Positions 9,021 through 21,124 are shown, counted from the stretch's first letter. The stretch is 33,191 nucleotides of DNA from Euprymna scolopes (GCA_024364805.1 CM044519.1:44459022-44492212); one strand, 5' to 3'. Translations and numbers: made by a program. The notes: generated by a model from the sequence alone, not told the origin.

Positions 9021-9600
9021 AATGGTTGGAGGAAAAAGGATAAGAAAGAGGGAGATGTTCGGTAGAAATGGTTGGAGATAAATAAAATTAAGTAAGAGTA
9101 GAAGCTATCATTTCATTAGTATTCTTCAGTAGTGAAAGAATATGAAGTTGCCATTGCAGAAGAAAAAACCTGAACAAGTGAATATGGAGGGCAACACTGT
9201 TACCCATGCAGCAACCCTCTCCCTCTCCACGTTGCTGGAATAGTCGATTAGAAAGAAAAGGGCAAGTATGCATAGTTCCAAGAATGGACAAAACGTCACT
9301 ATATACAACCTCAGTTTGCCTTGGGGATTCTACCTCCAGATTTCTCTCCAGAGGAGGGGGGGGGTCTCCCATAGCTTTTCCAATAAGGAAGATAGAAATG
9401 AGCTATAAATGTGATAGCAAAGAAAGAAGGATAAAGAATGTTCATATTTACTTGCCTTCCCACGAGGGCAGAGTTAGATACAAGTTTGGTGGAGAAAATA
9501 CCCCCACACTACACAAAATAAAAAAAGATGCTGTGAATGGGACAAAAATAAAACTTGCCTCAATCTGAAAGAATCTCATTCATTGACCCAGGGCTAAAAA
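9021..9600 (+). other. Unassigned sequence with a 120-codon open frame
   Basis: The frame at 9206-9568 has a basic C-terminal half (for example HIYLPSHEGRVRYKFGGE) with ordinary composition, ending at a natural stop. I recognise no family. No flanking repeat ends or convincing splice sites were found. It could be a decayed transposon ORF, a small host exon or chance. Confidence 0.25.
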
Positions 9601-10290
9601 AAAAATATAGTATCGGAGCCAACAAACCTAAGCAGATGCAAACTATTATGTTGCAGGAAGGAAGGGTAGCATGTGATGTCATAATGGAAGAGGTGGAGGA
9701 ATAATAGGATAGAAGAGTAGAAGTAGGAGTGAGATAAAAACAGGAGTTTAAAAGAAATGAAAAGAGGCAGAGGGAGGGATAAAAAAAATAGGTGCTTGCG
9801 AGTGTTAGAAGGTGGTGGAGAAAGGAAAGGGATTAGTATGTCATGTATTGAGATTCAGAGGATAGTGTGTATTATGTTGGATTAAGAGAGAGGTAGAATG
9901 AGGTGTGTATAAGGGGAAGGACAATTTGGTAGAAGACGTGAAAATATAAAACAGTTAGAAGGATATGTTAATTAAAAATATAATTTTGGGTAATGAGGGA
10001 GAAAAATATGAATAGTTGGGTGATAGTGTTATAATTTGGTGGAGGGTAGAAGAAGTAAAGAGTGTTAGAATGCCTTATCGAAGGAAAAAGAACACAATGT
10101 TTGCGGCAGAATGTGGTGCCAAGAAAATGGAGGAAAAGGTTGAGGAATAATAGGATAGAAGAATGAGGAAGAGAAGAAGAGATAGAAATGTCAGTTATAA
10201 AAAAGAGAGAGAAACCGAGAAAGACTAGTTTGGTAAAAAAAAATCGTGTATAATTTCTTCTGTAGAGAAAGAAAAACACCAAGAGAGACA
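9601..10290. repeat. Purine-rich region with internal duplication
   Basis: The plus strand is dominated by A and G. A segment containing 'ggaggaataataggatag' occurs at about 9696 and again at about 10140 with similar neighbours, showing an internal duplication roughly 445 bp apart. Minus-strand open frames here are low-complexity artefacts. Confidence 0.6.
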
Positions 10291-10294
10291 GTCG

Positions 10295-11549
10295 AGGTGT
10301 CTTCAATAAGTTTCTAGTTTTTTTTACGGGCATTTAAAATTGCCATGGACTCTTGAAAATTCAGTATGTTATCGCTATGTACCTTATGAGATGATTGACC
10401 AATTTTTATGATTTCAAGTTCAAATGAACAGCTACAACAGGAATTGGAATACCACCTATTAAAACCTGTTTGTCACAGCTGGTGAATTTCAAAAATGCAA
10501 TCTGGACATGATGTCACTTTAGAAGAACGATATGCAATAAAATTCGTTAACGTTTTAACTTGGGAAAAATGCCACAGAAATGTATGGAATGCTTCAGACT
10601 GCTTTTGGATCATCTTGCATGAATCAAGCATCAGTTTTTGAGTGGCATAAGAGATTCAAGCAATACAAGGATGATGAGAGGTGTGGAGGAGTAAGGAAGT
10701 CAGACCGCCAGAGTTGATTGGCCAAATAAAGAATTTTCACTGTCGTGTGTCTATAGAAACAATAATTTCACAGTTGATGTCAGTGTGGGAACTGTACACA
10801 TAATTATTCCTGAGGAACTGAAGATGCGGAAGATTTGTGTGAAGTTTGTCCCAAGGGTGCCCAGATAAGATCAGAAAAAAAAAATATTGTCATGACAACA
10901 AGGAGATGATCGAGCTGATGAATTAAGATTAGTTCCTTATGCCCTGGTGACCTGCGATGAAAGCTGAATATACTGTAATGATCCAGAGACCAAGGGACAG
11001 AGTTCCCAGTGGAAGCATACTGGCTCTCCCAGACCCAAAAAGGCCAGACAGAGCAAATCCATCCCGAAACTTATGATGATGGCTTTTTTGAATTCACAGG
11101 CATGATCTGCATGCCCTGGGTTCCCACTGGACAACAAGGAATACTATGTTGAGGCTTTAAGGGTGTTAAGAAAAAGATTCTGTCGGAAGAGAGCAGTATT
11201 CTTCAAATCGGCTCAATGGCATTTCCACCAGGACAATGCACCAGTCCACAGCTCCATCCTTGTCACCCTCCCTATAACCTTGCTCTCTGTGGCTTTTAAT
11301 TATTCTCGAAGCTCAAGGAAAACCTTCGAGGCTGTAGTTATGAGACAAATGAGGAGATTAAATATGCTGTAACGAGGATCATTGACACGCTCACACAAAA
11401 GGACTTATACGGGGCCTGTAGAAGTTGTTGAAACAGTACATCAAGTGCATTGCAGCTGGAGGAGATTACTTTGAAGGGGACTAGAATTTCATTTGTGCAC
11501 TATCAATAAAAGAGCCCTATAGGAAAAAATCTGGAAACTAAAGGCACCT
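10295..11549 (+). mobile_element. Mariner-type DNA transposon, decayed
   Basis: The left inverted repeat begins 'aggtgtcttcaataag' (10295), and the reverse complement of the right end begins 'aggtgcctttagtttcc' (ending at 11549). The total of 1255 bp is the usual mariner size (about 1.3 kb). The interior holds a broken transposase on the plus strand. The expected flanking TA pair is not recognisable, consistent with age. Confidence 0.7.
10495..11484 (+). pseudogene. Mariner transposase pseudogene
   Basis: It would bind the element's inverted repeats and cut and paste the transposon. The N-terminus shows the helix-turn-helix region (LEERYAIKF, then FEWHKRFKQYKDDERCGG). The middle shows PETKGQSSQW and RPKKARQ, a well-known mariner stretch. 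Next is WHFHQDNAPVHSS, which holds the second catalytic Asp. Then comes LFSKLKENLRG, and the end reads GGDYFEGD-stop. Length from the ATG (10495) to the stop (11484) is 990 nt, about 330 codons and close to the family norm of about 345. The frame is broken by several stops and shifts. The third catalytic position (family motif LAPCDF) reads LALCGF, so the last Asp is Gly. The first Asp region reads T-C-D-E-S and then a stop. It is inactive. Confidence 0.75.
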
Positions 11550-11629
11550 TGAAGAGAGAAATATTAGTCTGGCATAATTCTTGCCTTAGTGAAATACAAA
11601 AGAAAAAAATCGAAAGAGAGAAAGAAATT

Positions 11630-11691
<62 letters not shown>

Positions 11692-11742
11692 TCAGGATAG
11701 ATTTAAAGAGAAAGGAGAGAGAAATTGATTGAGAGAGAAAAT

Positions 11743-11788
<46 letters not shown>

Positions 11789-11999
11789 GAAAAAGAGTAT
11801 GTGTGATCAAGAGAAAGATATAAATAGAGAAAAACAATCAAGAGAGATCTAAAAAGAGAGAGATATATATAGAGAGAGATAACGAACAAGAGAGAGAATC
11901 TAGAGATCAATAGGGAGAGAGCTAAATAGATACAAATGGAAAAAGAGAGACATGTAGAAAGTGAAAGAAATAGAAAGTGAATAAGTGAGAGAGAGAATG

Positions 12000-12030
<31 letters not shown>

Positions 12031-12045
12031 GGGGGGAAGAGAGTG
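11630..12045. repeat. (GA)n-rich microsatellite region
   Basis: Long pure GA runs at about 11635-11688, 11748-11785 and 12000-12030, with degenerate GA/GATA sequence between them. The 211-codon minus-strand frame covering it is a serine/leucine artefact of the repeat. Confidence 0.9.
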
Positions 12046-13171
12046 GGGTGAGGGAAGAAAGAATGGAAGCAAAATATTTTCAAACAATATTATTAATAAT
12101 TCAGACCCAAAATAACAGACATTTGTAAAATCAGATATGATGTGATGTGATTTTAATGTTATTGAACCGGAAGGGGAAAAAACACTATCGAGGCGTAAAA
12201 TGGTGCTAAGTTTTTCCATAAAGAGTATAAAAAAATAAAAATTGGACCATCGACTGTCTGCCATTGGGATATTTTTGAGGCTGAATATTTTCGAAGAAAA
12301 GAATTTTTGAGAGTCAGTTTGGTTCAATTTTACTATAGTGACTACTGATATATCTCATTTATTTTTGCCCAAATTATGGTTAATCGTTCGTCTTAAATGG
12401 AATCTAAGATTATATATATTAAAAAAAAAATAAAAGCAACTATTATCCCTAACGTATTTTCTGCATCTACAATTCTATCTAGCATATTACTCAAAGTCTC
12501 TAACCTAACATATACATGGCACCACTGATAAAATGCTTTTTATAAAATATGCTTTTTATAAAAATACAAATCTTTGCATGCATCGAAATTTGAACCTCAT
12601 CAGATTCTTTGTTTATTTAGGAAACATTGAAATCAATGCATCGTTCTAGAGGGAGATTATGTTAATGAGTAAAGTAGAATTTTTCATATACTTGTATAAA
12701 TTACTATTGAGTGTTATTTGTGAATCTATACTGAAAAAAATATGACACATTTTTACGCATGTCTTTGCGTTATGAATATTACTTTGATAATTAATTACTA
12801 ATTACACTAATTATTTTTAATTTATTATTCATTATTCATAGAAATAAAAAAATAAAGTAGCATTAACTAAAATGCAAATTTTAAATTCCTATTTAAGACT
12901 TGATTTTCATTGCCTTTTCTCCTTTGCTAGCAGATAAGGCGCAAGCACTATATATCCAGTTTTTTCATCTGTGCATTCGTCACGTTATCAGCATTATCTT
13001 TTTCTGCCCGCATGCTTACTAATTTAGCACCTTGTTCTCAGCTTCCTATCTAATATAGAAACTAATGCAGACATGTGTACGTGTGTGTGTGTGTGTGTGC
13101 ACGTGCGGTATGCTTGGCTGTTGTAATTATTAATTCTATTTCACCATATATAATTGAAGCAGATCAGGTTA
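12046..13171. other. AT-rich spacer with a short (GT)n run
   Basis: Nothing coding recognised. A short local duplication of 'aaaatatgctttttata' lies around 12530-12565, and a GT run at 13080-13099. Confidence 0.5.
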
Positions 13172-13179
13172 ATTTTTTC

Positions 13180-15093
13180 GGTACTCTTGCATAATTTGAC
13201 CCGAATTCTCGTGATTTCCCATCAAGCCTGGATCTGGCGAGACCGGCAATCATCGGTGTTAGCCGAGCGGCGTAACAGACGCAGACTAAGCAAAACAAAC
13301 TGGGAAAAAAATACAAATGCAAATTATCAAAAAATAGCAAAAAACCTACCTTGAAAAAAGCAAATATGTTTATTTAATGTATTTTAGTATTTATTTATTT
13401 ATTATTTGTTTTTATTTTTTGCAAAATATTTATCAATAGCAAGTTATTTAAAAAAAAGGTTATCTTCAAGAAAAGGCTGTTTTCTCGTATAAATGTTGGG
13501 TGTAAGTACAATTTTTTGTTTTTCTTTAACCGTATTTTTTTCGTGTTTTCTATTTTATTTTCAAGACCTTTTTGTTCAGTCAGGTTGTTGTTTTTTTTAG
13601 GGTGGAGGCTTACACAAAAATAGAAAAACGTTTTTTTTTTTCAAGAAATAGTGATTTTTTATTTTTATTTTTATTTTATTTTTTTTATTTTTTTTACGAT
13701 TGTTAATTGCCGGCGGAAGAACTTTCTTGAGATGAGGATATTTCCTTAGGAATCTTTTACTTCGGTCGACGATTGATCGGCCATCAACAGCAAAGAGGGA
13801 GGTGATGGGGTAGAGGAAATGGAAGGAAGCCCCCTCCCCCAACCGGGTAGCTTTCGGAAATGTGATTTATAATGGAGAAAAAAAGGATCGTTTCCAAATT
13901 TTTGTCTCCACATAAATTCAAGTAAATATGTACCCAGAAGCTCCCGGCTGGTCCCGCATTCTTGCTTGTTAAGCTGTTTTGCTTCCTTCCACATCCTCTA
14001 CACATGGTTTGTTATTGCCTTCGTTGCAGGGTCTACAAAATGAATACTATGATTCACAGTGAGGTGGTGGAACCCTTTTCCTCCTACTTTGTTATAGGCC
14101 TTCCAACAGTCGGATACGACTGTTGTACCCGGCAGAATATATATTTTTTTATTATTGGTTGGAGGGTTTCGGTGTTTTGATTTGGCACGGTGACCAAAAA
14201 ACCCTCCTTGTCAGTGATGTCATAGCCACCGAAGACCTAGAGAGGTTCAAGGATTCTCCCTACGTTATGTTTTCTTCGGTTGAATAGAGATTCATCAATT
14301 TCTACGGTATGTCCTGGGCCTCCTATCTGCTGGGGATTCCTCAGGAAATACTCCTGACAAATTTCTCTCAGAAAGTTCTTCCAATCAGTGTACATGTGTT
14401 CAGATATAACACCGCATTCTCTTTTAATATTTTTTAGGGTTGACATTTCGAATGCCCATAAATAGATTATTTTTACTATTGTTGCAATATCCAAATTGGA
14501 TTGTGCAAAAAACGATCCTGTGCGCAATGATACCCTTTGTCTACATTGTCCATTGGTACACCGCCAGGAGAAGCCATCCTTTATGCATGGTCTTTTTTTT
14601 AGTAAACATTTGTGTTTACAATTGGTGCACCGCATTCTTTGGGAAAGCAATTTCTTTTCCTGACAATATGAGATTGTCTGCTTCGGCGTTTCCATTTGTT
14701 TTTCTAGTATGAACAGATTTATTTCCTTGCCTGTCATTTTTCTGTTTGGCGAGTCTGAAAATATAGTTGTTTGTCAGCTTTTTTGGGTTCAGTCGATTTC
14801 TTCCAATTCGAATGGGGTCTGCTTTCATTTACATATCGCTTTTTTATTGGCTAATCAAACTCCCAGAAACCGAAGTACAAAAAAAAAATTCAAAATAAAT
14901 AAATCATTAAAAATAACTAATCAGAAACTAAAAAAATTACTAAAAACAAAAAAAAAAAAAAAAAACTTATTAAAGTCGAATTAGCGTTTCAACATTTGAA
15001 CAACACTTGGCTGACACCGATAATTGCTGATCTCAACCGATCCGGGCTTGACGGGAAATCATGAGAATTCGGGTCAAATTATGCAAGGGTACT
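13180..15093 (-). mobile_element. Merlin-family DNA transposon
   Basis: The left end 'ggtactcttgcataattt' (13180) and the reverse complement of the right end 'agtacccttgcataattt' (ending 15093) match for about 85 bp. Flanks give a candidate 8-bp target duplication, attttttc (13172-13179) and actttttc (15094-15101), with one mismatch. Merlin/IS1016-type elements are known for 8-9 bp duplications and an ISXO2-like transposase, which is present on the minus strand. At 1914 bp it has the size of an autonomous member, but the transposase is broken. The interior also has T-rich and A-rich runs. Confidence 0.8.
13850..14737 (-). pseudogene. Merlin (ISXO2-like) transposase pseudogene
   Basis: DDE-type transposase that would act on the inverted repeats at 13180 and 15093. 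From the ATG at 14737 the first 166 codons are open. A zinc-ribbon-like cluster has Cys37, Cys40, Cys60 and Cys65. The block IGGPGHTVEIDESLFNRRKH follows, with the first catalytic Asp at residue 148. After a stop at the expected Trp of the next motif the frame continues FGGYDITDKEGF, then a frameshift in a T-rich run near 14140. Next is VVSDCWKAYNKVGG, with the second Asp, then HFVDPATKAITNHV. The expected catalytic Glu codon is TAG, followed by RMWKEAK. The C-terminal LLEFMWR motif is still readable. At least three lesions are present, so it is inactive; the domain order is complete. Confidence 0.8.
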
Positions 15094-15101
15094 ACTTTTT
15101 C

Positions 15102-15540
15102 AAAAGTGTATCCGGAATCAATTTTATTGAAAACGTATTTAATCTAGTCAGTATTCTACATTTATATTGAAGTTAATCTCTATTTATATAATGTTAGGTA
15201 TGCTTATATATTTGTATGGACAGACTTTACTCCTAAACTAATTAACTAATAATTGTGGATTTTTAAATACAGCTGTAAGGCATAAGGAATCATGAGGTGG
15301 ACTAAGTTTAGTTTAATTTACTTTTATACAAAAGGATTCAAAAAAAGATGCAAAACTATTGTGGAAATTGATTTTGTGACATTTAAACCATCGGTATTAA
15401 TTAATAAATATTCCACAAATTTAAGTTACAGTTGAATATTTTAAATGTTTTTTTTAAGAAAGGGGTTATATATGTTTTAGATTTCTATTAAATTTTCTTC
15501 ATAATCATAAGACAAACATTATCATTAAACAAAATTCCTT
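15102..15540. other. AT-rich spacer
   Basis: Nothing recognised beyond AT-rich sequence. Confidence 0.5.
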
Positions 15541-15711
15541 AAATTTTAATTAACTTTTTTGTACTAAATTTAAGCCATAAATTTTAATTAACTAAGCTTT
15601 ATTTTTTACTAAGATTAAGCCATAAAGTTTAACTAACTAAGCCTTTTTTACTAAGTTTAAGCCATAAAATTTAATTAATTGAGGTTTTTTCTTACTAAGA
15701 TAAAATCATAA
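15541..15711. repeat. Minisatellite, about four units of 40-45 bp
   Basis: Units begin 'aattttaattaact' and end 'taagccata'. They start near 15541, 15580, 15625 and 15667, and the last is the most diverged. Confidence 0.75.
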
Positions 15712-15789
15712 ATTTTAAAAACTTTGTAGCATCTAAATTATTTAATGCATTTCAATTAAAATTTGAATAAGGATTTTCAACATAAGATT

Positions 15790-18240
15790 AAGTATTATTA
15801 TATATTTTTATCTATGGAAATCGCTCAAGACAAAGTGTTAAACCACTTAATGTAAGGAGCTAACAAGAAAGATGATTATAGCAAAGACAAGTAGCCTTAA
15901 TCTTGAAAAGACCAAGTCTATAAGTAGGAGGGAAACAGTCAGCATGAAGAGAATTCCAGAAGCTTGCAGTTCTTAGAAAGGAGCTACTGGAATAGGAAGC
16001 TGTATTACAATGAGTTATCAAAACAGTATATTAATGGAGACAAACGTGTCAAACAAGCCAGAACAAAAGCAGAGAATAAATAAGACAATTTTGTAAAATA
16101 CATAGCATAATAGTATGTATAGAAAAGCCTGAGACTAGCAACATCATTTCTGTGAAATAAAGGTTGCAGAGAAGAAGATAGAGTATAGAATAATTACATT
16201 GCAGATACGTTTATCAAGAACCTTCAAATGGGAGAGATTCATCAGCCAAATATGACAACAATATTCCATACATTGTCTGATAGTAGATTTGTAGAGATAG
16301 AGAATGGCCTCAGGTATGAGAAAGTGTTTAGAACTGTAGAGAGAACCTATTTTATGAAAAGCAAAAACAGCCATGGATCTAATATATGTACTCCAAGAAA
16401 GATTTGATGAGAAAAAAAAACAAAAAAAACAAGAAGTTTCAGAGTGGATTTTTTCTTAGGAGCAAAGCAATCAATGAGAATCTCAGGAAGAAAAAGGACA
16501 TGTGCTCGTTTCAAAGACATAAACTGAGTTTACATAAGATTAATAATTAATACCCCAATCTACAACTGAACCCAAGTCAACTTCTAGATTAGCTGCATAT
16601 GGCCGAGATGGTAGAGAAGCAATACGAGAATTATCATCAGCATAGATATTAATTTTCTGAACAATATTCTCTAGAAAATCATTGATATAGAGAGTTAGGC
16701 ATTGAAGTTTATGCAGAATACCAGAATGCCACACTCTGTCAAACGTCTTCGAAATGGCAAGTACAATGACCCTAACCTTTCCTAAATTATCTATAAACCG
16801 ACAGATCTGCTCAGTTAGAACAATTAAAAGATCAGCAGTTGAACAAAAACCACAAAAAACTATACTAAACATCACTAAAGATGCCCAGATTTTCCAGAAA
16901 ATCAACAAACTTTCTGTTGACTAACCTTTCAAAGACTTTGCTGATAACAGAAAGGAAACTACCAGAACGATATTTAGTTGGCTCAGGCCGATCACTGGCA
17001 TTTTTAAAAATAAGGACAATAAGGGAAACATAATTTTGAGAGGATAAAAGTTCAGGGGCACAACATTTAAGAATAACAGCAGGAACTGAATCGGGACCAG
17101 AAGCCTTAGATTCGTCAAGATCAGAAAGAACCCTGGCAACCATCTTTGAAGTGATACTTACACTGGCCAGCAACAAATCTGATTTAGAACGAATATAATA
17201 TATTAAATCCAAAAATTACATTGGTTTTGCATAATCTGGTCAAGTTTTTGAGCTATTGCCACATGTTGTTTTTTACATTTTTGCTCATGTAAAAGTTTTA
17301 GAGGTTGTTAGGAATAGAATGCCATGTTTTGAATATAAATGATTATTTTAATGACAAGAAGTATTCAGTTCTGATAGTTCTGAGTCGAAAAGGGATTAGT
17401 TTGAAGTCATAAAACCGTGAAATTTTCCAAAAATTGGTGCTCAGCATCCACAAAGAAGGACTGGCCTGTGCAGGAGGAATTGATGCTTTGCAAAGAAAGG
17501 AACATCATCAATGACCTTCTGATGGACAAAGACAGAATACTCTTCCCACCGTTGCACAGCAAGCTTTGTTTAATCAAGCAGTTCACCAAGGCTTTGAATA
17601 AGGATGGTAACTGCTTCACTTACTTGTGTCAGTAATCGATGTTTCTATCAGGTAATCAATATATGTGGTTGGCAAAACATTTGTTTTCTTAAAAACATAT
17701 TTAGGATGATATGTGTTGACAAAAATCAGTTGATAATGACACAAAAATATAATCGATTTTGTCACAAGATCTTTTTTTTTTCAAACAAACTTAGTGAAGA
17801 AACCTGACCTGAAAGGGATGTCATTTCGTGATTCAGTAGTGCAAACATACCCTAGACAACCTTCAAAAAGTAAAAAAAGAAAAAATGTTGTTCAGTTTTA
17901 TAGAATCAAGAGACTTAACAGTTTTCGAAGGAAGAACAACACCAAAATCATTGATAGAAGAATTGTCAGCAAAAAGACAAGCAAAGAAATCAACCTTATT
18001 TTTAGAAGACCATAAAATAGAGAAGGAACAGCAGACTTGCAACTATTAATAACACTTATAGATTCTCCAAAAATCACATGAGCAAACATTTTGAGATGAG
18101 ATAGAGTTACGAACCCTTTGAGAAAAGCTAGACTTAACCTCAGAAATTGCTCTCTTGCAGGCATTACTTGGCCTTCTGTAGAATCCTCAGAACCATCCTG
18201 GTGATATTGATTACGATAGGCAATGGCAGAAGCACAAACA
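15790..18240 (-). mobile_element. LINE family-3 (Jockey-like), long but decayed copy
   Basis: Read on the minus strand. 17895-18240 encodes the stretch between endonuclease and reverse transcriptase (decayed form of the 'S-N-S-x-D-D' and 'LPSKT' region). 16540-17212 encodes reverse transcriptase: DESKASGPDSVPAVILK, ISKVFERLVNRKF, then KTFDRVWHSGILHKL and IYADD (catalytic Asp pair). 16144-16374 gives AILYLYKSTIRQCMEYCCHIW, and 15790-16140 gives the C-terminal region. Several stops and shifts are present. Family knowledge: this layout matches Jockey/CR1-type non-LTR retrotransposons. About 675 bp of unrelated sequence interrupts it (17215-17890). Confidence 0.7.
17215..17890 (+). other. Inserted fragment with an unassigned repeat-type ORF
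   Basis: The sequence splits the family-3 LINE between its pre-RT and RT regions. On the plus strand 17417-17635 is open and contains LFPPLHSKLCLIKQFTKALN. I recall a very similar phrase (PPLHIKLGLMKQFVKAL) from hypothetical proteins of invertebrate repeat families, but I cannot name the family. A second frame from about 17794 is lysine-rich. I could not define terminal repeats or a target duplication. Confidence 0.4.
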
Positions 18241-18439
18241 AATGAAAACTGCTGCTTACTTGATTATAACCAGAAAAAGGTGCTCCTCATTTGTCTCTTT
18301 TCGTTGGGTTTATAATCCCCCCTCTCATCCCTTAATTTTCCACAAACCACTTCGAAAAAGAACCCATATTATTTTTCTTCGTTTACACCAAAATAAAATT
18401 AATGCTTATATCATTTTATCTCATCTGTTTAACTTTTTT

Positions 18440-19165
18440 TTACAAAGGAATCACCACTTATAGAGGTTCGAAGGCTACTCGAGGATAAGGGTTAATGGGT
18501 ATACGGTAGTTATTGGGACAATATCAGTTAGTAGTGAAAATTTGGTAAATTGGATTACTTGAGAGGATGGCTCATCAAGAACATATTCATGTTGGACTTT
18601 GAAGACGATCATATTGTAGTCAGTTGGAAAGTAGGGAAACAGAACAGAGTTCCACAGGTGCGCAGTTCCAAGAAAGAAGCTTTGTTCATGGAATCTACGT
18701 TTAGGTTTAGGCACACATAAAGAGTGGGGGAAATTATTGATAGTGGTTTCAGCTAGACAAATGTTTTTCGTGAAAGTCAGGAAAGGAAGGACCATGGATT
18801 GGAGCTCAGATGAGCACTTGCCATGAAAATAATGATAAAGCAGAGACAGGCTCGCAACGTCTCTTCTATGGGAAAAGGTTGCAGGGAAGAGAAAAGGGCA
18901 CTCCCCACTAGACTACCAAGTCTATTTTGAACTCTGTCAAGGCAGGATATGTGCTTCTAGCAGCTCCTACACAGATGTGGCAACAGTATTTCATCCTTGG
19001 ACGTACTTGGCTCTTATACAGGTAGAGAACTGCATCAGAAGTGAGATATCTATTTGAGCGATAGGACAATCCCATCATTTTTCCAGCAATGTTGGCAACG
19101 GATTTGATGTACATGTTCCGTCTCAAATCAGGAGTAAAGGTCACATCCAGAAGCTTGTGAAAACA
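18440..19165 (-). mobile_element. LINE family-1 3' end (copy C)
   Basis: On the minus strand the order is TFTPDLRRNMYIKSVA, then AVLYLYKSQVRPRMKYCCHI, then CVPKPKRRFHEQSFF and an L-T-L-I-L-E ending. It covers the last part of the ORF after reverse transcriptase. The terminal hairpin is degraded on one arm and a stop falls inside it. A T-run on the plus strand at 18432-18440 is the complement of an A-rich tail. 5'-truncated. Confidence 0.75.
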
Positions 19166-19302
19166 TGACAAAAAGAGATTATTATAATTAAAAGATTATT
19201 AATTATTTAAGTAATGATTTTTAAATTTCATTATTCATATTTGGGTGGGACTTATTTTACTTTTGATTTTATATCGTAAAGTTCTATCATTTCTATTTAT
19301 TA

Positions 19303-19470
19303 GGATTATTCAAACTTTTTTGTCATCTTGTTATTTTTACAGCATTCTGACAGATGTAAACTCCAAATCTTTTTTAGGAGCATATTTTCGAACTTAATCA
19401 TTATGTTGAACTCGGGAATCTATATAGAATTTGGAAATGATCCCTTTATTAATACACGGAGTAGACTGCG
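19303..19470 (-). mobile_element. tRNA-derived SINE fragment
   Basis: Plus-strand landmarks are 'taggattattcaaac', 'gttgaactcgggaatc' and 'ccctttattaatacacgg', in the order of the minus-strand copies at 2470-3192. It is cut before the tRNA head. Confidence 0.6.
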
Positions 19471-19487
19471 CTTTGTAGAAATGTTAA

Positions 19488-19575
19488 TCTATATTATATT
19501 TCTCTTTGTCCATCTGTCGGTTTCACTTTATCAGAAACTAGTGGTCGATATGGCTGGATCTTTGTTATAATGTAT
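19488..19575 (+). mobile_element. Possible Helitron-like 5' fragment
   Basis: The text 'tctatattatatttctc' followed by 'tttgtccatctgtcgg' resembles the TC-starting, microsatellite-flanked 5' region at 6111. No matching 3' end was found nearby. Confidence 0.3.
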
Positions 19576-19944
19576 GGTATCTGTTTAATGCACAATTAGG
19601 GATTAATAGGGATTAGTATTTAATGCCAAAGTAAGCACAGATTTAATTTTAAACTTGGCATAAAGCACTCATTTTAATCAACGGACTATAACTTTTGTCT
19701 GTTTTTAATAGGCTAAAAGTCTAGTTACTTACTATGTAATTTTAGTTATTATCAGCTGTAATAAGAACTGAGGATAAAAGCACTGATTAACAATCAGTTC
19801 TATGTGAATGTAATTTGAGGTTCAGTCCTTACTACAGGTAATAATAATACAATAATATATATAATAATACAATGTAGTAATTAATTAGTACTTTCATTCG
19901 GTAATGGCTGACAGAGGGAGAACACTCGATCATGATCAAAATAA
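19576..19944. other. AT-rich spacer
   Basis: Nothing recognised. Confidence 0.5.
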
Positions 19945-20055
19945 AACGTTCAGTTTTAAATTCTGTATAGATTCACGAGTTCAACATATGAATCCCAAAG
20001 TAAAAAAACGTGCATGTAAATAAGCTTGGAGGTTACATCGACTGAAACGCTTTAA
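19945..20055 (+). mobile_element. tRNA-derived SINE, middle fragment
   Basis: Matches the SINE body in order: 'agattcacgagttcaac', then 'ggaggttacatcgact' and 'gaaacg'. Both ends are missing. Confidence 0.5.
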
Positions 20056-20789
20056 AAATAATGTTATGCTCTTGAAACATCATGATACATAAATAAAACA
20101 TGTATGTTACAATGAAGAACAATGAAGTTCTATTACAGTAATACAACGTAGCCAATGTAGCTTCTGTCACTTGATTTGGAATCTGTTTCATTCCCACTGC
20201 AGGAAAATGTGACACGAGGTCGGTAGATGAATAGAATAAGCCAGTGCCCAAAAATTGAGAAATCTTGGTAGCCCCGTCAGCGTTCCCCGGTATGTGTTCC
20301 TCAGGCAGTTAACAATTAACTATCCCAAAGAGGAAAGACAAAACCTGGGAGGGTTGACCTCCTAGGACTATTCAAGACTAATACTACAGCCTGACAGATA
20401 AAAGGCCACCGAAATAGCTGTTGGGCTGATTGTCAAGAATGGATCCTCGACTGCTATATACCAGTCAGCAAGTAGCGTTTATTTGGTATTTATTACTTTT
20501 CCACGACAAACCTAACCCTAACTCAATTTCTGTCAAACCGATTGTCAAAAACAAATCCTTGACTGATATGTACCAATCATCAAATAGTGTTTGCTGCTTT
20601 GATTCCATGAGCTGATTACAATCAAATTATTATATACTTACAATGCCATTGTGTTTCTTAATATGGATGAAAGCACAACTAAGATTAGAATAGTAATCTG
20701 AATAATACAAATAATTCAAATCATTAATCAACAGAAAAAATTCTGAAATCTAGTATTTAATTTTGTGTAATTTTCATACTTTTTAAAAA
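20056..20789. other. Unassigned sequence with a spaced duplication
   Basis: Two copies of a segment of about 55 bp lie at 20425-20480 and 20538-20593. Their shared parts are 'attgtcaa', 'actg.tat', 'taccagtcagcaagtag' and 'taccaatcatcaaatag'; period about 113 bp, roughly 70-75% alike. No gene recognised. Confidence 0.5.
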
Positions 20790-21124
20790 AATACAGACGC
20801 TTGCAGAAACGACAAGGAAATTTATAGCGTCGGTTTTGTTTAGATATTGTCAGCTGAAAAAGAAAAAAACTTTAATATGTGTTGTGCAATAAAATTCTGT
20901 CAGAAGAATCTATGAAGCCAAATGAGTTCAGCCGCCATTTTGAATCTTAACATCCAAAGTTCAATAAATGAAAGCCGTATCTTTTTCACTTGAAACAGCA
21001 CGTCTTCACAGGCAGTGATGAATTTATCTAAAGAAAATGCATTCATCTATTTACATCATAACTTTCAGAATTGCTATAGCAATACGTCATTGAGGAAGAA
21101 TTGATTTTGTCATGTACAAAAGAC

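Noticed and set aside
9968-10333. 121-codon minus-strand ORF and the similar one at 8182-8514
   Set aside because: Both cover purine-rich low-complexity DNA and show leucine/serine/phenylalanine-rich composition without motifs.
11692-12327. 211-codon minus-strand ORF
   Set aside because: It lies over GA microsatellites and encodes serine/leucine/phenylalanine runs; stops are absent because of composition.
20805-20860. Possible exon after 'aaaaaaatacag', in phase 1 with the left-edge exons
   Set aside because: The sequence is the start of the hAT/BED remnant, with a stop after 15 codons, and the acceptor is poor in pyrimidines.
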